Shown: positions 20,414 through 27,748 of the stretch, piece after piece
Position numbering within the stretch: position 1 is the stretch's first letter
Layout of the letters: every line of letters starts with the position of its first letter
Origin: Bacillus rhizoplanae
Lineage (GTDB): Bacteria > Bacillota > Bacilli > Bacillales > Bacillaceae_G
DNA: 64,000 nucleotides
Reading direction: 5' to 3'
Assembly (NCBI RefSeq): GCF_917563915.1
Contig: NZ_CAKJTI010000018.1
Location: forward strand, 1-64,000
The notes under the pieces: model-generated
The model's database searches: none
Seen by the model: only the letters and a program-made list of their open reading frames with translations
What the model was told of the DNA's origin: nothing
Translations under genes and position numbers: made by a program

Positions 20414-20427
20414 CGCAAGCGCTTCCA
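20414..20427 (-). promoter_or_regulatory. candidate CcpA cre site upstream of hppD
   Basis: TGGAAGCGCTTGCG on the minus strand fits the cre consensus TGWAANCGNTNWCA except at the last base. Position suggests glucose repression of tyrosine degradation. Confidence 0.55.
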
Positions 20428-20558
20428 AATATCAGTAAAAAATAAATTGCACCGCAATTATTTTTTGTCAATTTTAATTTTTCTATTTTTTCTGTCAAAT
20501 ACCTCCCTTTTTCTCACATAGAAAATTCGACTTTTTTCTGTTTTTCTCCTTATATTAT

Positions 20559-20592
20559 ATAAAGTGAAACTTCCATCAGTTCCTCTTTACTG
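20559..20592 (+). repeat. bcr1-type repeat, 5' fragment
   Basis: ATAAAGTGAAACTTCCATCA followed by a short hairpin (ATCAGT/ACTGAT) and loss of the remainder. Confidence 0.6.
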
Positions 20593-20610
20593 ATAACTCA
20601 ACAAAAACAC

Positions 20611-20646
20611 AAAGAGGGACTCCGTTTTTTCGAAGTCCCTCTTTTC
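20611..20646. terminator. terminator of the tandem peptide cluster
   Basis: AAAGAGGGACT/AGTCCCTCTTT form an 11-pair stem between the peptide genes and hppD. Confidence 0.7.
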
Positions 20647-20676
20647 ATTCACGTTCAAATTTACACAAAATTTAAA

Positions 20677-20787
20677 TTATACTAAAGCACTTGAAAGAAA
20701 CATGATAAGTGCTGTTAATGCTGTTGCTACTCCTGCTGATCCTAGTAAATCCATTTTTGTTAATTGTAATACTTCTTTAGTTTCCAT
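20677..20787 (-). CDS. tandem hydrophobic micropeptide, copy 1
   Basis: A 36-residue peptide beginning METKEVLQLTKMDLLGSAGV, followed by a hydrophobic stretch ending LIMFLSSALV. It has a GGGAG ribosome site. It is the most downstream of three near-identical genes spaced exactly 200 bp apart. The family is not recognised. A charged N-terminal third followed by a membrane-like helix would suit a membrane micropeptide, a bacteriocin precursor or a type I toxin-like peptide, and no processing gene is adjacent. It differs from copy 2 only in I-M-F and A-L-V near the end. Confidence 0.75.
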   Translation of the reverse strand: METKEVLQLTKMDLLGSAGVATALTALIMFLSSALV

Positions 20788-20876
20788 TATTCTCATTCTC
20801 CCTTTAATAGATTTCTATATGTAACTTGCATTTTGTAATAGTTTTCCGCTCTACTATGTACAAAAATTACTATGAA

Positions 20877-20987
20877 TTATACTAAAACGCTTGAAAGAAA
20901 TACGATAAGCGCTGTTAATGCTGTTGCCACTCCTGCTGATCCTAGTAAATCCATTTTTGTTAGTTGTAATACTTCTTTAGTTTCCAT
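20877..20987 (-). CDS. tandem hydrophobic micropeptide, copy 2
   Basis: A 36-residue paralogue (METKEVLQLTKMDLLGSAGV, then a hydrophobic helix ending IVFLSSVLV) with an AAGGAGAA ribosome site. The 89 bases separating it from copy 1 are nearly the same as those separating copy 3 from copy 2, so the locus is a 200-bp tandem duplication. Selection seems to keep the peptide while silent sites drift. The function is unknown. Confidence 0.75.
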   Translation of the reverse strand: METKEVLQLTKMDLLGSAGVATALTALIVFLSSVLV

Positions 20988-21076
20988 TATTCTTATTCTC
21001 CTTTTTATAGATTTCTATATATAATTTGCACTTTGTAATAGTTTTCCGCTCTACTATGTACAAAAATTACTATGAA

Positions 21077-21187
21077 TTATACTAAAACGCTTGAAAGAAA
21101 TACGATAAGCGCTGTTAATGTTGTTGCCACTCCTGCTGATCCTAGTAAATCCATTTTTGTTAATTGTAATACTTCTTTGTTTTCCAT
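21077..21187 (-). CDS. tandem hydrophobic micropeptide, copy 3 (promoter-proximal)
   Basis: A 36-residue paralogue beginning MENKEVLQLTKMDLLGSAGV. It differs from copy 2 at E-N-K and at ATTLTAL. It has an AAGGAGAA site and is the first of the three after the likely promoter region at 21230-21310, which contains TGTAAC repeats. The function is unknown. Confidence 0.75.
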   Translation of the reverse strand: MENKEVLQLTKMDLLGSAGVATTLTALIVFLSSVLV

Positions 21188-21281
21188 TATTCTCATTCTC
21201 CTTCTTACAAATATCTATATATAATTTCCAAGAAATAATTTATTTATAGTTTTTAACTTAATGTCATATTAAATCATATAA

Positions 21282-21476
21282 TGTAACGTTTGTAACATTA
21301 ATGTAACATAACTTTTTTATTTAAGCAATAGTTGGTATAAAATTATTATATTTTTTTCAACAAGTATAAAGCGTAGATAGACGATACCTCTCATATTTTG
21401 ACCTTCTCAAATATATTAAGTGGTCAAAATAAATGAGTATATCTGTGTAACAACAATGTAACAGTTTCGATATAAC
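21282..21476. promoter_or_regulatory. two clusters of TGTAAC direct repeats between divergent transcripts
   Basis: TGTAAC occurs at 21282, 21291 and 21302, and again at 21446 and 21457, with a TATAAC at 21471. The 11-base steps resemble PhoP-box direct repeats (TTAACA-type). One cluster faces the tandem peptide genes, the other lies just upstream of a TATGAT -10 (21488) for the HAD phosphatase gene. The rest of 21188-21514 holds no gene. Confidence 0.4.
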
Positions 21477-21514
21477 ATTTAATTTAGTATGATTAAAACA
21501 AAGAGGTGATCAGC

Positions 21515-22384
21515 TTGAAATTAATCGCACTTGATATGGATGGTACGCTCTTATCATCCAATCTAGAAATCTCCCAGGAAAATTTAGAGGCAATACGCAA
21601 TGCTGAAGAAGCAGGACATATCGTTATGATTTGTTCTGGCAGAGCAAAAGAAGATATTCTAAAACTGCTCGAGCAATACCGCTTATCTCTTCCTTTAGGA
21701 GCTAGTAACGGAGCAGTGGTATATGCTGATGGAAAAGTAATTCATTCGCGCACTTTGCAAAAAGAAAAAGTATATGAAATTGCAAAACAGCTCGAAGCTG
21801 AGAAATTTCCGTATAAACTCTATACGAATAAGGGTGTATATGCACCGTATAATTGGAAAGAACAAGTAACAAAAGCTTTTCAATTAAACAAAGATTCCCT
21901 TGATGTTACAATTGAAGAAATTGAACGAATTTCCGAAAAGCAACTAAAGGCTAATTTAATTACAACTTTTCAAAGTATTGAAGATGTAGTATCCGACTCA
22001 ACCATTGAAATTTCAAAATTTTTTATCCTTACATTCAACAAAGAGAAGCGTGTACAATTGCTACAATCTTTAGAGAAAGATGCAGCAATTATGGTGACAG
22101 CTTCCGCTCCAACAAACTTAGAAATTATGGACAAACATGGCCATAAAGGTAATGGATTACAAGAAATGGCAAAACATTTTCATATTCCTTTACAAGATAC
22201 TGTTGCTATTGGAGATAACTTTAATGATGTACCTATGTTAAAAGTAGCAGGTTTATCAATTGCAATGGGAAATGCAGAACCTGACGTAAAACAACTATGT
22301 GACATTGTAACAGCAACAAACGATGAAAATGGCGTAGCTTATGCAATCGAGCAACACATTTTACAAAAAACACAACAAAGATAA
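21515..22384 (+). CDS. Cof-type HAD-superfamily phosphatase
   Basis: A 289-residue class IIB HAD hydrolase. Motif I DMDGTLLSS is at the N-terminus, motif II CSGRAKE is near residue 44, the motif III lysine is in HGHKGNGL, and motif IV GDNFNDVPML is near residue 238. Such Cof/YidA enzymes dephosphorylate sugar phosphates and cofactors; the substrate is not predictable here. The preferred start is the TTG at 21515, eight bases after GAGGTG. The GTG at 21506 is part of that site. Confidence 0.88.
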   Translation: MKLIALDMDGTLLSSNLEISQENLEAIRNAEEAGHIVMICSGRAKEDILKLLEQYRLSLPLGASNGAVVYADGKVIHSRTLQKEKVYEIAKQLEAEKFPYKLYTNKGVYAPYNWKEQVTKAFQLNKDSLDVTIEEIERISEKQLKANLITTFQSIEDVVSDSTIEISKFFILTFNKEKRVQLLQSLEKDAAIMVTASAPTNLEIMDKHGHKGNGLQEMAKHFHIPLQDTVAIGDNFNDVPMLKVAGLSIAMGNAEPDVKQLCDIVTATNDENGVAYAIEQHILQKTQQR

Positions 22385-22385
22385 T

Positions 22386-22424
22386 AGAAAAGGAGAAACC
22401 ATTAAATTGGTTTCTCCTTTTCTC
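22386..22424 (+). terminator. intrinsic terminator of the HAD phosphatase gene
   Basis: AGAAAAGGAGAAACC and GGTTTCTCCTTTTCT form a 15-pair stem right after the stop. Confidence 0.8.
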
Positions 22425-22532
22425 ATAATATATGTTTTTTACCAACATACAAGAATCCTACTTAAAAAATTATTCTATTATTGATAGATCCAGCATACGA
22501 TAATAACAGTTTCTTAATAAAGGAGAGAAAAC

Positions 22533-22733
22533 ATGGACAAGTTATTCCTTGATGTTTTGAACTATATTTGTTTAATGCTCATTATATTAGGAGCATTACT
22601 CTTATTCCCGTTCTTCCCGACGTTTGTCCTCTTTTTAGTGTTTCTCTTCATGTTCGGGATTGCTATTATCATTTCACTTGGGTCATCGGAAGAACAACAA
22701 AAAGAAAGCAGAATTCAGCGTGCAAAGCTGTAA
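22533..22733 (+). CDS. small two-helix membrane protein of unknown function
   Basis: A 66-residue protein with an AAAGGAGAG ribosome site. Two hydrophobic segments (about residues 10-28 and 30-50) are followed by a polar tail SSEEQQKESRIQRAKL. No family is recognised. It is convergent with an ABC permease remnant. Confidence 0.65.
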   Translation: MDKLFLDVLNYICLMLIILGALLLFPFFPTFVLFLVFLFMFGIAIIISLGSSEEQQKESRIQRAKL

Positions 22734-22750
22734 ATTCTGCTTTCTTTTTT

Positions 22751-22996
22751 TCAATCATAACGTATTCTTGTTAAACCGATGAAAAAGAAGATACCAGCAA
22801 AAAGAAGTAACACTCCAATATATCCTGTTATATCTGCCAGTGCTCCTCCTCTAGCAATTAATTCTGTAAAGCCACGCATTGCCCATGTTTGCGGGACAAA
22901 GTTAGCAATCTTTTGCATAAACTCAGGTTCTATTTCAATTGGCCAATACAGCCCACTAATCATACAAGTTGAAACAATGACTATAAATACACACGG
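22751..22996 (-). pseudogene. C-terminal remnant of an ABC-2 type permease
   Basis: About 80 codons remain in frame (FIVIVSTCMISGLYWPIEIE ... WAMRGFTELIARGG). They match the last two membrane segments of ABC-2 transporter permeases, which carry the GLYWPIE and PQTWAMRGF signatures. The 5' end runs directly into the ABC-F terminator hairpin at 23000 with no start or ribosome site. The ATG at 22963 gives a 70-residue frame but lacks a ribosome site. Confidence 0.7.
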
Positions 22997-22999
22997 TCT

Positions 23000-23025
23000 A
23001 AAAAGCTGGCATACGCCAGCTTTTT
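23000..23025 (-). terminator. intrinsic terminator of the ABC-F gene
   Basis: AAAAAGCTGGC/GCCAGCTTTTT, a perfect 11-pair stem overlapping the stop codon. Confidence 0.8.
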
Positions 23026-24907
23026 AATTCTTTATATCCATACTATTCGCTAAATCCTCATATAATTTTGTTCTTAACAACTCTTTTCGCTCTTTTTCTT
23101 TATATAGTTTCTCCAACTCTACAACATTTTTAGTTTCAGCCATTTTGCATTCTAACTCGTATATACTTTGCTCCACATTCATAAGCTGCTCTTCCAAATT
23201 TATAATACTTTTATCTATAGATATTCGCTTTGACACAGGTACTACTTTTTCCTTTTGTACAACAGTTTGTTGTTCTTTTTCTCTGCTCTCTTGCCACTTT
23301 TCACGTGCCCAAGCATAATTCCCAGCAAACCCATACACTGTTTGATTATCAATCCAATACGTTTTCGCAAATAATTTATTTAAGAAATAACGGTCATGGG
23401 ATACAGCCAGAATGGTTCCATTATACTGTTCAAGCGCTTCTTCTAATACTTCTCTCGATTCAATATCAAGGTGGTTTGTCGGTTCATCGAGTACAAGAAA
23501 ATTAATATCTTGATGCATGAGCTGTGCTAATCGTAAACGCATTCGCTCGCCCCCGCTTAATTGATTCACCTTTTTAAATACAGCTGGTCCGTAGAATAGA
23601 AAGCGAGCAAGTATATGACGGGCTTCTCCTTCTGTTACTGCTACCTGTTCTCTGAACATTTCTAATATCGTTTGTTTGCTGTTAACGATCATATGTTGAG
23701 ACAAGTAGCCGAGCTTTACTCCACTCCCAATACGAATTTCACCTATGTCTGGATTCATTTCTTGTAGTAATAAATGCAATAATGTTGTCTTTCCTGTACC
23801 GTTACGTCCAACAATCGCAACGCGCTCTTGAAAACGAACATGTACTTCTACACCTTGAAATAAGATACGTTCATCAAATTGCTTTCCGACTTCTTTCATA
23901 ATAACAACATCTTTCCCGCTGCGTTCTTGTCCTTCAAACTGAAGCCCCATTTGCTTATGCTCTAAGACTGGCTTCTTCAATTTTTCCATCCGCTCTAGAG
24001 CACGTTCCATACTGCGGGCGCGTTTATGCAGTCCCTCATTAGGAGGATTCGCTTGGTTAGCCCACTCCCTAAGTCTTTTAATTGCCTCTTTCATTTTCTT
24101 TATTTTCTTTTGCTGCTCTTGATACGCTTGGAACTCTTGTAGCAACCTTTCTTCTTTCTCCTTTACAAACTGTGAATAATTCGTATGATACACGTACAAT
24201 TCACCATCTTCTAAATCAAAAATCTTCGTTACGACTTCATCCAAGAAATAGCGATCATGTGAAATCACAACAACTGTCCCGTTATATTCCTTTAAAAATT
24301 GCTCGAGCCATTCCACAGCGAATAAATCTAAATGATTTGTCGGTTCGTCCAGAAGTAATAAGTCTGGCTTCTTAAGGAGCATATAAGCCAGGCTCACTTT
24401 CGTCTGTTCACCACCACTTAGCTCTATAAAACTTCGCGGAAATAATTCTGTTATTTGCAGTCCATTAGCCACCTTCATGATATTCGCTTCGATTTCATAA
24501 CCACCTAGAAAAGAAAACTGCTCCTGTATTTCTCCGTACTCCGTCATCATTTTTTCCGTAACGCTCGCCTCATGTTCTTCTGCCATCTTCTGTTCGAGTT
24601 CACGCATTTTCCTTTCTAATGCTTGCTCTTTCGCAAATGCAGAACTTAATACATCATATACGGTCACCCCTTCAGTAAATTTCGGAATTTGGGCAACATG
24701 ACCGATACGCGTACCTTTCTTCATATGAATAGCACCGCCATCCACATGTTCGATTCCTGTTAACAGTTGAAAAATTGTTGTTTTCCCACTGCCGTTACGA
24801 CCAACTAAACCAATTCGGTCGCCTTCCTTTATTTCAAACGATATATTTTCAAATATTGTATTTCCACCAAATGTCTTCGCTATATTATTTACACTACAAA
24901 TCATCAT
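23024..24907 (-). CDS. ABC-F ribosome-associated ATPase (antibiotic-resistance type)
   Basis: A 627-residue protein with two ABC domains and no membrane segments. Walker A GRNGSGKT (about residue 37) and GRNGTGKT; signatures LSGGEQTKVSLA and LSGGERMRLRLA; Walker B LLLDEPTNHLD and LVLDEPTNHLD. A long charged linker (EFQAYQEQQKKIKKMKEAIK ...) separates the domains. Length and linker fit the VmlR/Vga/Lsa-like group that displaces ribosome-targeting antibiotics. The ATG at 24907 follows AAGGAG. A leader peptide and two terminators upstream support induction by stalled ribosomes. Confidence 0.88.
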   Translation of the reverse strand: MMICSVNNIAKTFGGNTIFENISFEIKEGDRIGLVGRNGSGKTTIFQLLTGIEHVDGGAIHMKKGTRIGHVAQIPKFTEGVTVYDVLSSAFAKEQALERKMRELEQKMAEEHEASVTEKMMTEYGEIQEQFSFLGGYEIEANIMKVANGLQITELFPRSFIELSGGEQTKVSLAYMLLKKPDLLLLDEPTNHLDLFAVEWLEQFLKEYNGTVVVISHDRYFLDEVVTKIFDLEDGELYVYHTNYSQFVKEKEERLLQEFQAYQEQQKKIKKMKEAIKRLREWANQANPPNEGLHKRARSMERALERMEKLKKPVLEHKQMGLQFEGQERSGKDVVIMKEVGKQFDERILFQGVEVHVRFQERVAIVGRNGTGKTTLLHLLLQEMNPDIGEIRIGSGVKLGYLSQHMIVNSKQTILEMFREQVAVTEGEARHILARFLFYGPAVFKKVNQLSGGERMRLRLAQLMHQDINFLVLDEPTNHLDIESREVLEEALEQYNGTILAVSHDRYFLNKLFAKTYWIDNQTVYGFAGNYAWAREKWQESREKEQQTVVQKEKVVPVSKRISIDKSIINLEEQLMNVEQSIYELECKMAETKNVVELEKLYKEKERKELLRTKLYEDLANSMDIKN

Positions 24908-24909
24908 CT

Positions 24910-25003
24910 TTTCCGTACTCCTTTCAACGTAAAAAGCCATGAGTAAGAGAGCCTTACCCACGGCTTTTATTTCAAAATAGAAAAAGGAACCAGTGTAGTT
25001 CCC
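24910..25003 (-). promoter_or_regulatory. attenuator (two terminator hairpins) before the ABC-F gene
   Basis: On the minus strand AAGGGAAC and GGTTCCTTTTT form an intrinsic terminator (about 24971-25003). A second stem, AAAAGCCGTGGGTAAG with CTTACTCATGGCTTTT (about 24925-24965), follows before the AAGGAG of the main gene. Both lie between the leader peptide stop and the ABC-F start, so transcription should normally stop here. Confidence 0.7.
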
Positions 25004-25039
25004 TTTTCACACGTTTCTATAAAATGGGTGAAGAGACCT

Positions 25040-25174
25040 CTATCGTTCAATAGTTATTATGAAATTGCTAAAAAAGGGCATACGTATCCCGTTAGCAACT
25101 ACACGATGAAAAATTGCACGACAAATGTAGATAAAATCTAAAAATTGCGTGCGCATAACTATAGAACGATTCAT
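25040..25174 (-). CDS. leader peptide of the ABC-F gene
   Basis: A 44-residue reading frame (MNRSIVMRTQFLDFIYICRA ...) with a GAGGTG ribosome site eight bases upstream. It ends 133 bases before the ABC-F start. The bases of its first codons (CGTTCTATAGTTAT) are complementary to its last codons (ATAACTATTGAACG), so translation or stalling would change leader folding. This is the layout of ribosome-mediated attenuation known for vmlR-like genes. Confidence 0.7.
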   Translation of the reverse strand: MNRSIVMRTQFLDFIYICRAIFHRVVANGIRMPFFSNFIITIER

Positions 25175-25401
25175 CTCTTTCACCTCTTTCGTACGGAGTT
25201 TTATACTTACCTTTTCATTATACTCTCCTAAAATACGTTTGGATAGTCATTTTTCTGAAAATAATGTAAATAGAAATATTCGCACATATAAGACAGCTGG
25301 TCCGCAGCAGACAGAAACATCGTAAAAATACTCTTAGCAGTATTGGTGAATGGCAAGCTGTGGCTCAAAAATAAAAGAATGGATAAAAGGAGGAATAGAA
25401 C

Positions 25402-25479
25402 ATGATGGATATTGTAAAAGTTGTCATTCAAATTTTAGTTGACGCAAAGCCAATCGTTGACAAAATTAACAAATCCTAA
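25402..25479 (+). CDS. 25-residue amphipathic peptide
   Basis: An AAAGGAGG ribosome site precedes ATG ATG, encoding MMDIVKVVIQILVDAKPIVD plus KINKS. The pattern places hydrophobic residues on one helix face and D/K on the other, like phenol-soluble modulin or delta-lysin-type peptides. That similarity is physical only, and no family is assigned. A stem-loop terminator lies about 90 bases downstream (25567-25611). The second frame from 25493 (MKKAIMMIVSSVVIF) runs through that terminator and is doubtful. Confidence 0.55.
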   Translation: MMDIVKVVIQILVDAKPIVDKINKS

Positions 25480-25566
25480 AAGGGAGATCAATATGAAGAA
25501 AGCCATAATGATGATTGTAAGTAGTGTTGTTATCTTCCATCGTGTGAACCATGAAATAAACAAAAC

Positions 25567-25611
25567 AAAGACGAGATACCTTGAAGCGCTCAGGATATCT
25601 CGTCTTTATTT
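25567..25611 (+). terminator. intrinsic terminator after the amphipathic peptide
   Basis: AAAGACGAGATA/TATCTCGTCTTT stem followed by ATTTTG. Confidence 0.75.
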
Positions 25612-25644
25612 TGTTCTATTACAAATTGCTGTTGTACAATTTTT

Positions 25645-25760
25645 TTATAATATGAATAGTTCCTCATGCGTACCTACACCAGTAATGCTCCCACCCTCTA
25701 ACACAAGAATTTGATTTGCTTGCAATACGCCATATATCTCGAAATGATACGTTTTTTCTT
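25645..25760 (-). pseudogene. C-terminal relic of an ABC exporter ATPase
   Basis: An in-frame minus-strand stretch reads EIYGVLQANQILVLEGG and SITGVGTHEEL before a stop. It matches the segment after Walker B in ABC exporters (ADQILVLxxGxIxGxGTHEEL). No Walker or signature sequence is left. It occupies the otherwise geneless stretch 25612-25869. Confidence 0.5.
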
Positions 25761-25869
25761 CCGTATGATGACTCTTCTTCTAATTATTTATTCATTTTGT
25801 TATAAAGGATTTAGAATGACTTTTCACGAATATATATCGGTTGGAGTATGACAAACAGGGGGGAGAAAA

Positions 25870-26637
25870 ATGGAGACTCAACAACAGCTATTCTTTTTAA
25901 ATCATATTGGACAACAAAAACCTGAAAGCATCCAGAATAAAGAAGCAGCTTGCCCATTTTGTGATCAAACACAACTGAGCAATATTTTAGAAACGGATGA
26001 AACAATTATTTGGCTAAAAAATAAATATCCGACATTACAAGACACATTACAAACAGTCATTATCGAAACTAATAATTGTAATGATCATATTGCAACCTAT
26101 ACACAAAAACATATGCGAAAGCTTATCCGATTTTCAGTTAAGCACTGGTTATCGTTAGAAGAAAGCGAAAAATTCCAATCTGTCATTTTATATAAAAACC
26201 ATGGACCACTATCAGGGGGAACAATCCACCATGCACATATGCAAATTATCGGTATGGAACATGTCGACTATCGACAAAATGTAAGAACCGAACATGTCAA
26301 AGGAATCATTGTAAACAAAGAACACGGAATCGAGTTGAATATTTCTACTCATCCAATTATCGGTTTTACAGAGTTTAATATTATAATAGAAAATACGAAT
26401 CTAATTGATATGATGGCAGACTATATTCAAAAAACGGTACGCTACGTATTACACGATTTTCATAAACGGTGTAATAGTTATAACATGTTCTTTTATAGCT
26501 TAGATGGAAAAATTATATGTAAAATTGTTCCCCGATTTGTCGTTTCACCACTATACGTTGGATATAACATCCCTCAAGTTTCTACACAATTACAGGGAGT
26601 AAAAGAACAGTTAAGGACATATTTTACAGAAAAATAG
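25870..26637 (+). CDS. HIT-like / GalT-like protein (DUF4931-type)
   Basis: A 255-residue protein. CPFCDQT near residue 29 is a zinc-binding or structural CxxC, and GGTIHHAHMQIIG (near residue 118) is an HxHxQ histidine-triad-like motif of the GalT/HIT superfamily. These enzymes transfer or hydrolyse nucleotidyl groups; the substrate is unknown. The start ATG follows GGGGGGAG. It is convergent with the transglycosylase gene through a shared hairpin (26636-26666). Confidence 0.75.
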   Translation: METQQQLFFLNHIGQQKPESIQNKEAACPFCDQTQLSNILETDETIIWLKNKYPTLQDTLQTVIIETNNCNDHIATYTQKHMRKLIRFSVKHWLSLEESEKFQSVILYKNHGPLSGGTIHHAHMQIIGMEHVDYRQNVRTEHVKGIIVNKEHGIELNISTHPIIGFTEFNIIIENTNLIDMMADYIQKTVRYVLHDFHKRCNSYNMFFYSLDGKIICKIVPRFVVSPLYVGYNIPQVSTQLQGVKEQLRTYFTEK

Positions 26638-26666
26638 AGTAGGTCATCATATAACCTACTCTTTCA
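26636..26666. terminator. shared terminator hairpin
   Basis: AGAGTAGGT/ACCTACTCT stem between two convergent genes. Confidence 0.6.
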
Positions 26667-27189
26667 TAACACCTATATTTTTATAATACACATTCTCTAA
26701 CCCGATATTGTAATTCATATTTTTATCCGTCCACTCCGTTCCAAGGTTACCAGGCCAGCCGGATGTGTTCGCTATATATTTTAGTAACTCAAATTCTGTT
26801 AAACCTTTTTGTACACCTCTTTTATACCCTTTTGCCAAATGAGGCATGGCAATTTGAGCATTTGTTCGCGGATCTTTTAATTGCTCATCCGTTACATTCT
26901 CAGGAGCAATTCCACCACCGCGATGCAATTGAAATAGCCCAAATGATGTTCCATGATCTCCAACGGCCCTTGGATTTAGACGACTCTCATGCTCGGCAAT
27001 TGTAAGAGGTATCCATTCTGGAAGATTATATTTCTCAGCCTCTTCGCTAATAATTTGTTTCATCTGTTTTGCTTCTTCTGAATCAACATAACTTGTTGAA
27101 TTTATAACTCTGTCCATTCCTTCTGATTCGCCCCGAAAAAACGTATATATTCCCACTACAATTAAGAACCCTACAAAGAACTTCTTCAC
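26656..27189 (-). CDS. lytic transglycosylase (SLT domain), membrane-anchored
   Basis: A 177-residue protein. The N-terminal hydrophobic stretch VKKFFVGFLIVVGIYTFF is a signal anchor, and an SLT/goose-lysozyme-like domain follows with the catalytic glutamate in IAEHESRLNPRAVG and the substrate motif GTSFGLFQLH. It should cleave peptidoglycan on the outer face. The GTG at 27189 follows AGAGGTAAGG. The frame is open up to 27330 but without a ribosome site. Confidence 0.85.
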   Translation of the reverse strand: MKKFFVGFLIVVGIYTFFRGESEGMDRVINSTSYVDSEEAKQMKQIISEEAEKYNLPEWIPLTIAEHESRLNPRAVGDHGTSFGLFQLHRGGGIAPENVTDEQLKDPRTNAQIAMPHLAKGYKRGVQKGLTEFELLKYIANTSGWPGNLGTEWTDKNMNYNIGLENVYYKNIGVMKE

Positions 27190-27437
27190 GTACCTTACCT
27201 CTTCTTTCGCTGAAATTTGTCGCCTTTCAGCCTTACACATATACAATTGCTTCATTTCTATCATACCAAGAATATTCCACACCGCCACCCTTCTTAAGTC
27301 TGATTTTGTGATGCAGAAGATATTAAACATACATGAAAATGTAACATTTCTCTATCAATCATTGAAACCAACTTAAATCACATACCATTTATAAAATTAC
27401 ACTCACTATTTTTCTATAAATTACAATTTCACTCAAT

Positions 27438-27570
27438 ATAAAGTGAAACTTCCATCAGTGGGGGTTAGTTGAACCAATCGGGCTTTTACGGGCCGTTATC
27501 CCCACCTATCTTCTTCGCTTCTCTCTCAATCTTGAGGTGGGGTCTTACTGCCCGTTAATGCGGGATCAAC
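27438..27570 (+). repeat. bcr1-type repeat
   Basis: ATAAAGTGAAACTTCCATCA, GGGGGTTAGTTGAACCAATC, the central CCCCACCT/AGGTGGGG stem and TTACTGCCCGTTAATGCGGG. The first hairpin has lost its second arm. The right end is degenerate (GGGATCAAC). Confidence 0.85.
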
Positions 27571-27707
27571 ATGGTCTTCATGTGAATAAACCATTTACTG
27601 GAGATAATTCTGTAGATTTATTGAAAAAATACGGATTTTTTATCATTATCGGATGTATAGCTCTTATCTTCTGTTTATTAATCAGGCGTGCCAAAAGATT
27701 TAAGTAA
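27571..27707 (+). pseudogene. C-terminal remnant of a membrane transporter
   Basis: In frame with a stop at 27705-27707: HVNKPFTGDNSVDLLKKYGF followed by a hydrophobic helix and LIRRAKRFK. It looks like the last helix and basic tail of an MFS-type transporter. The bcr1 copy replaces everything upstream, and there is no start codon. Confidence 0.55.
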
Positions 27708-27748
27708 TAGAAAAGATTCAGGGAAACCCTGAATCTTTTCTATTATAT
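27708..27748. terminator. bidirectional terminator
   Basis: AGAAAAGATTCAGGG/CCCTGAATCTTTTCT, a perfect 15-pair stem between the transporter remnant and the TatD-family gene. Confidence 0.8.

Noticed and set aside
25439-25714. 91-codon open frame continuing after the amphipathic peptide
   Set aside because: It spans a clear intrinsic terminator (25567-25611); only its first ~20 codons could be real.
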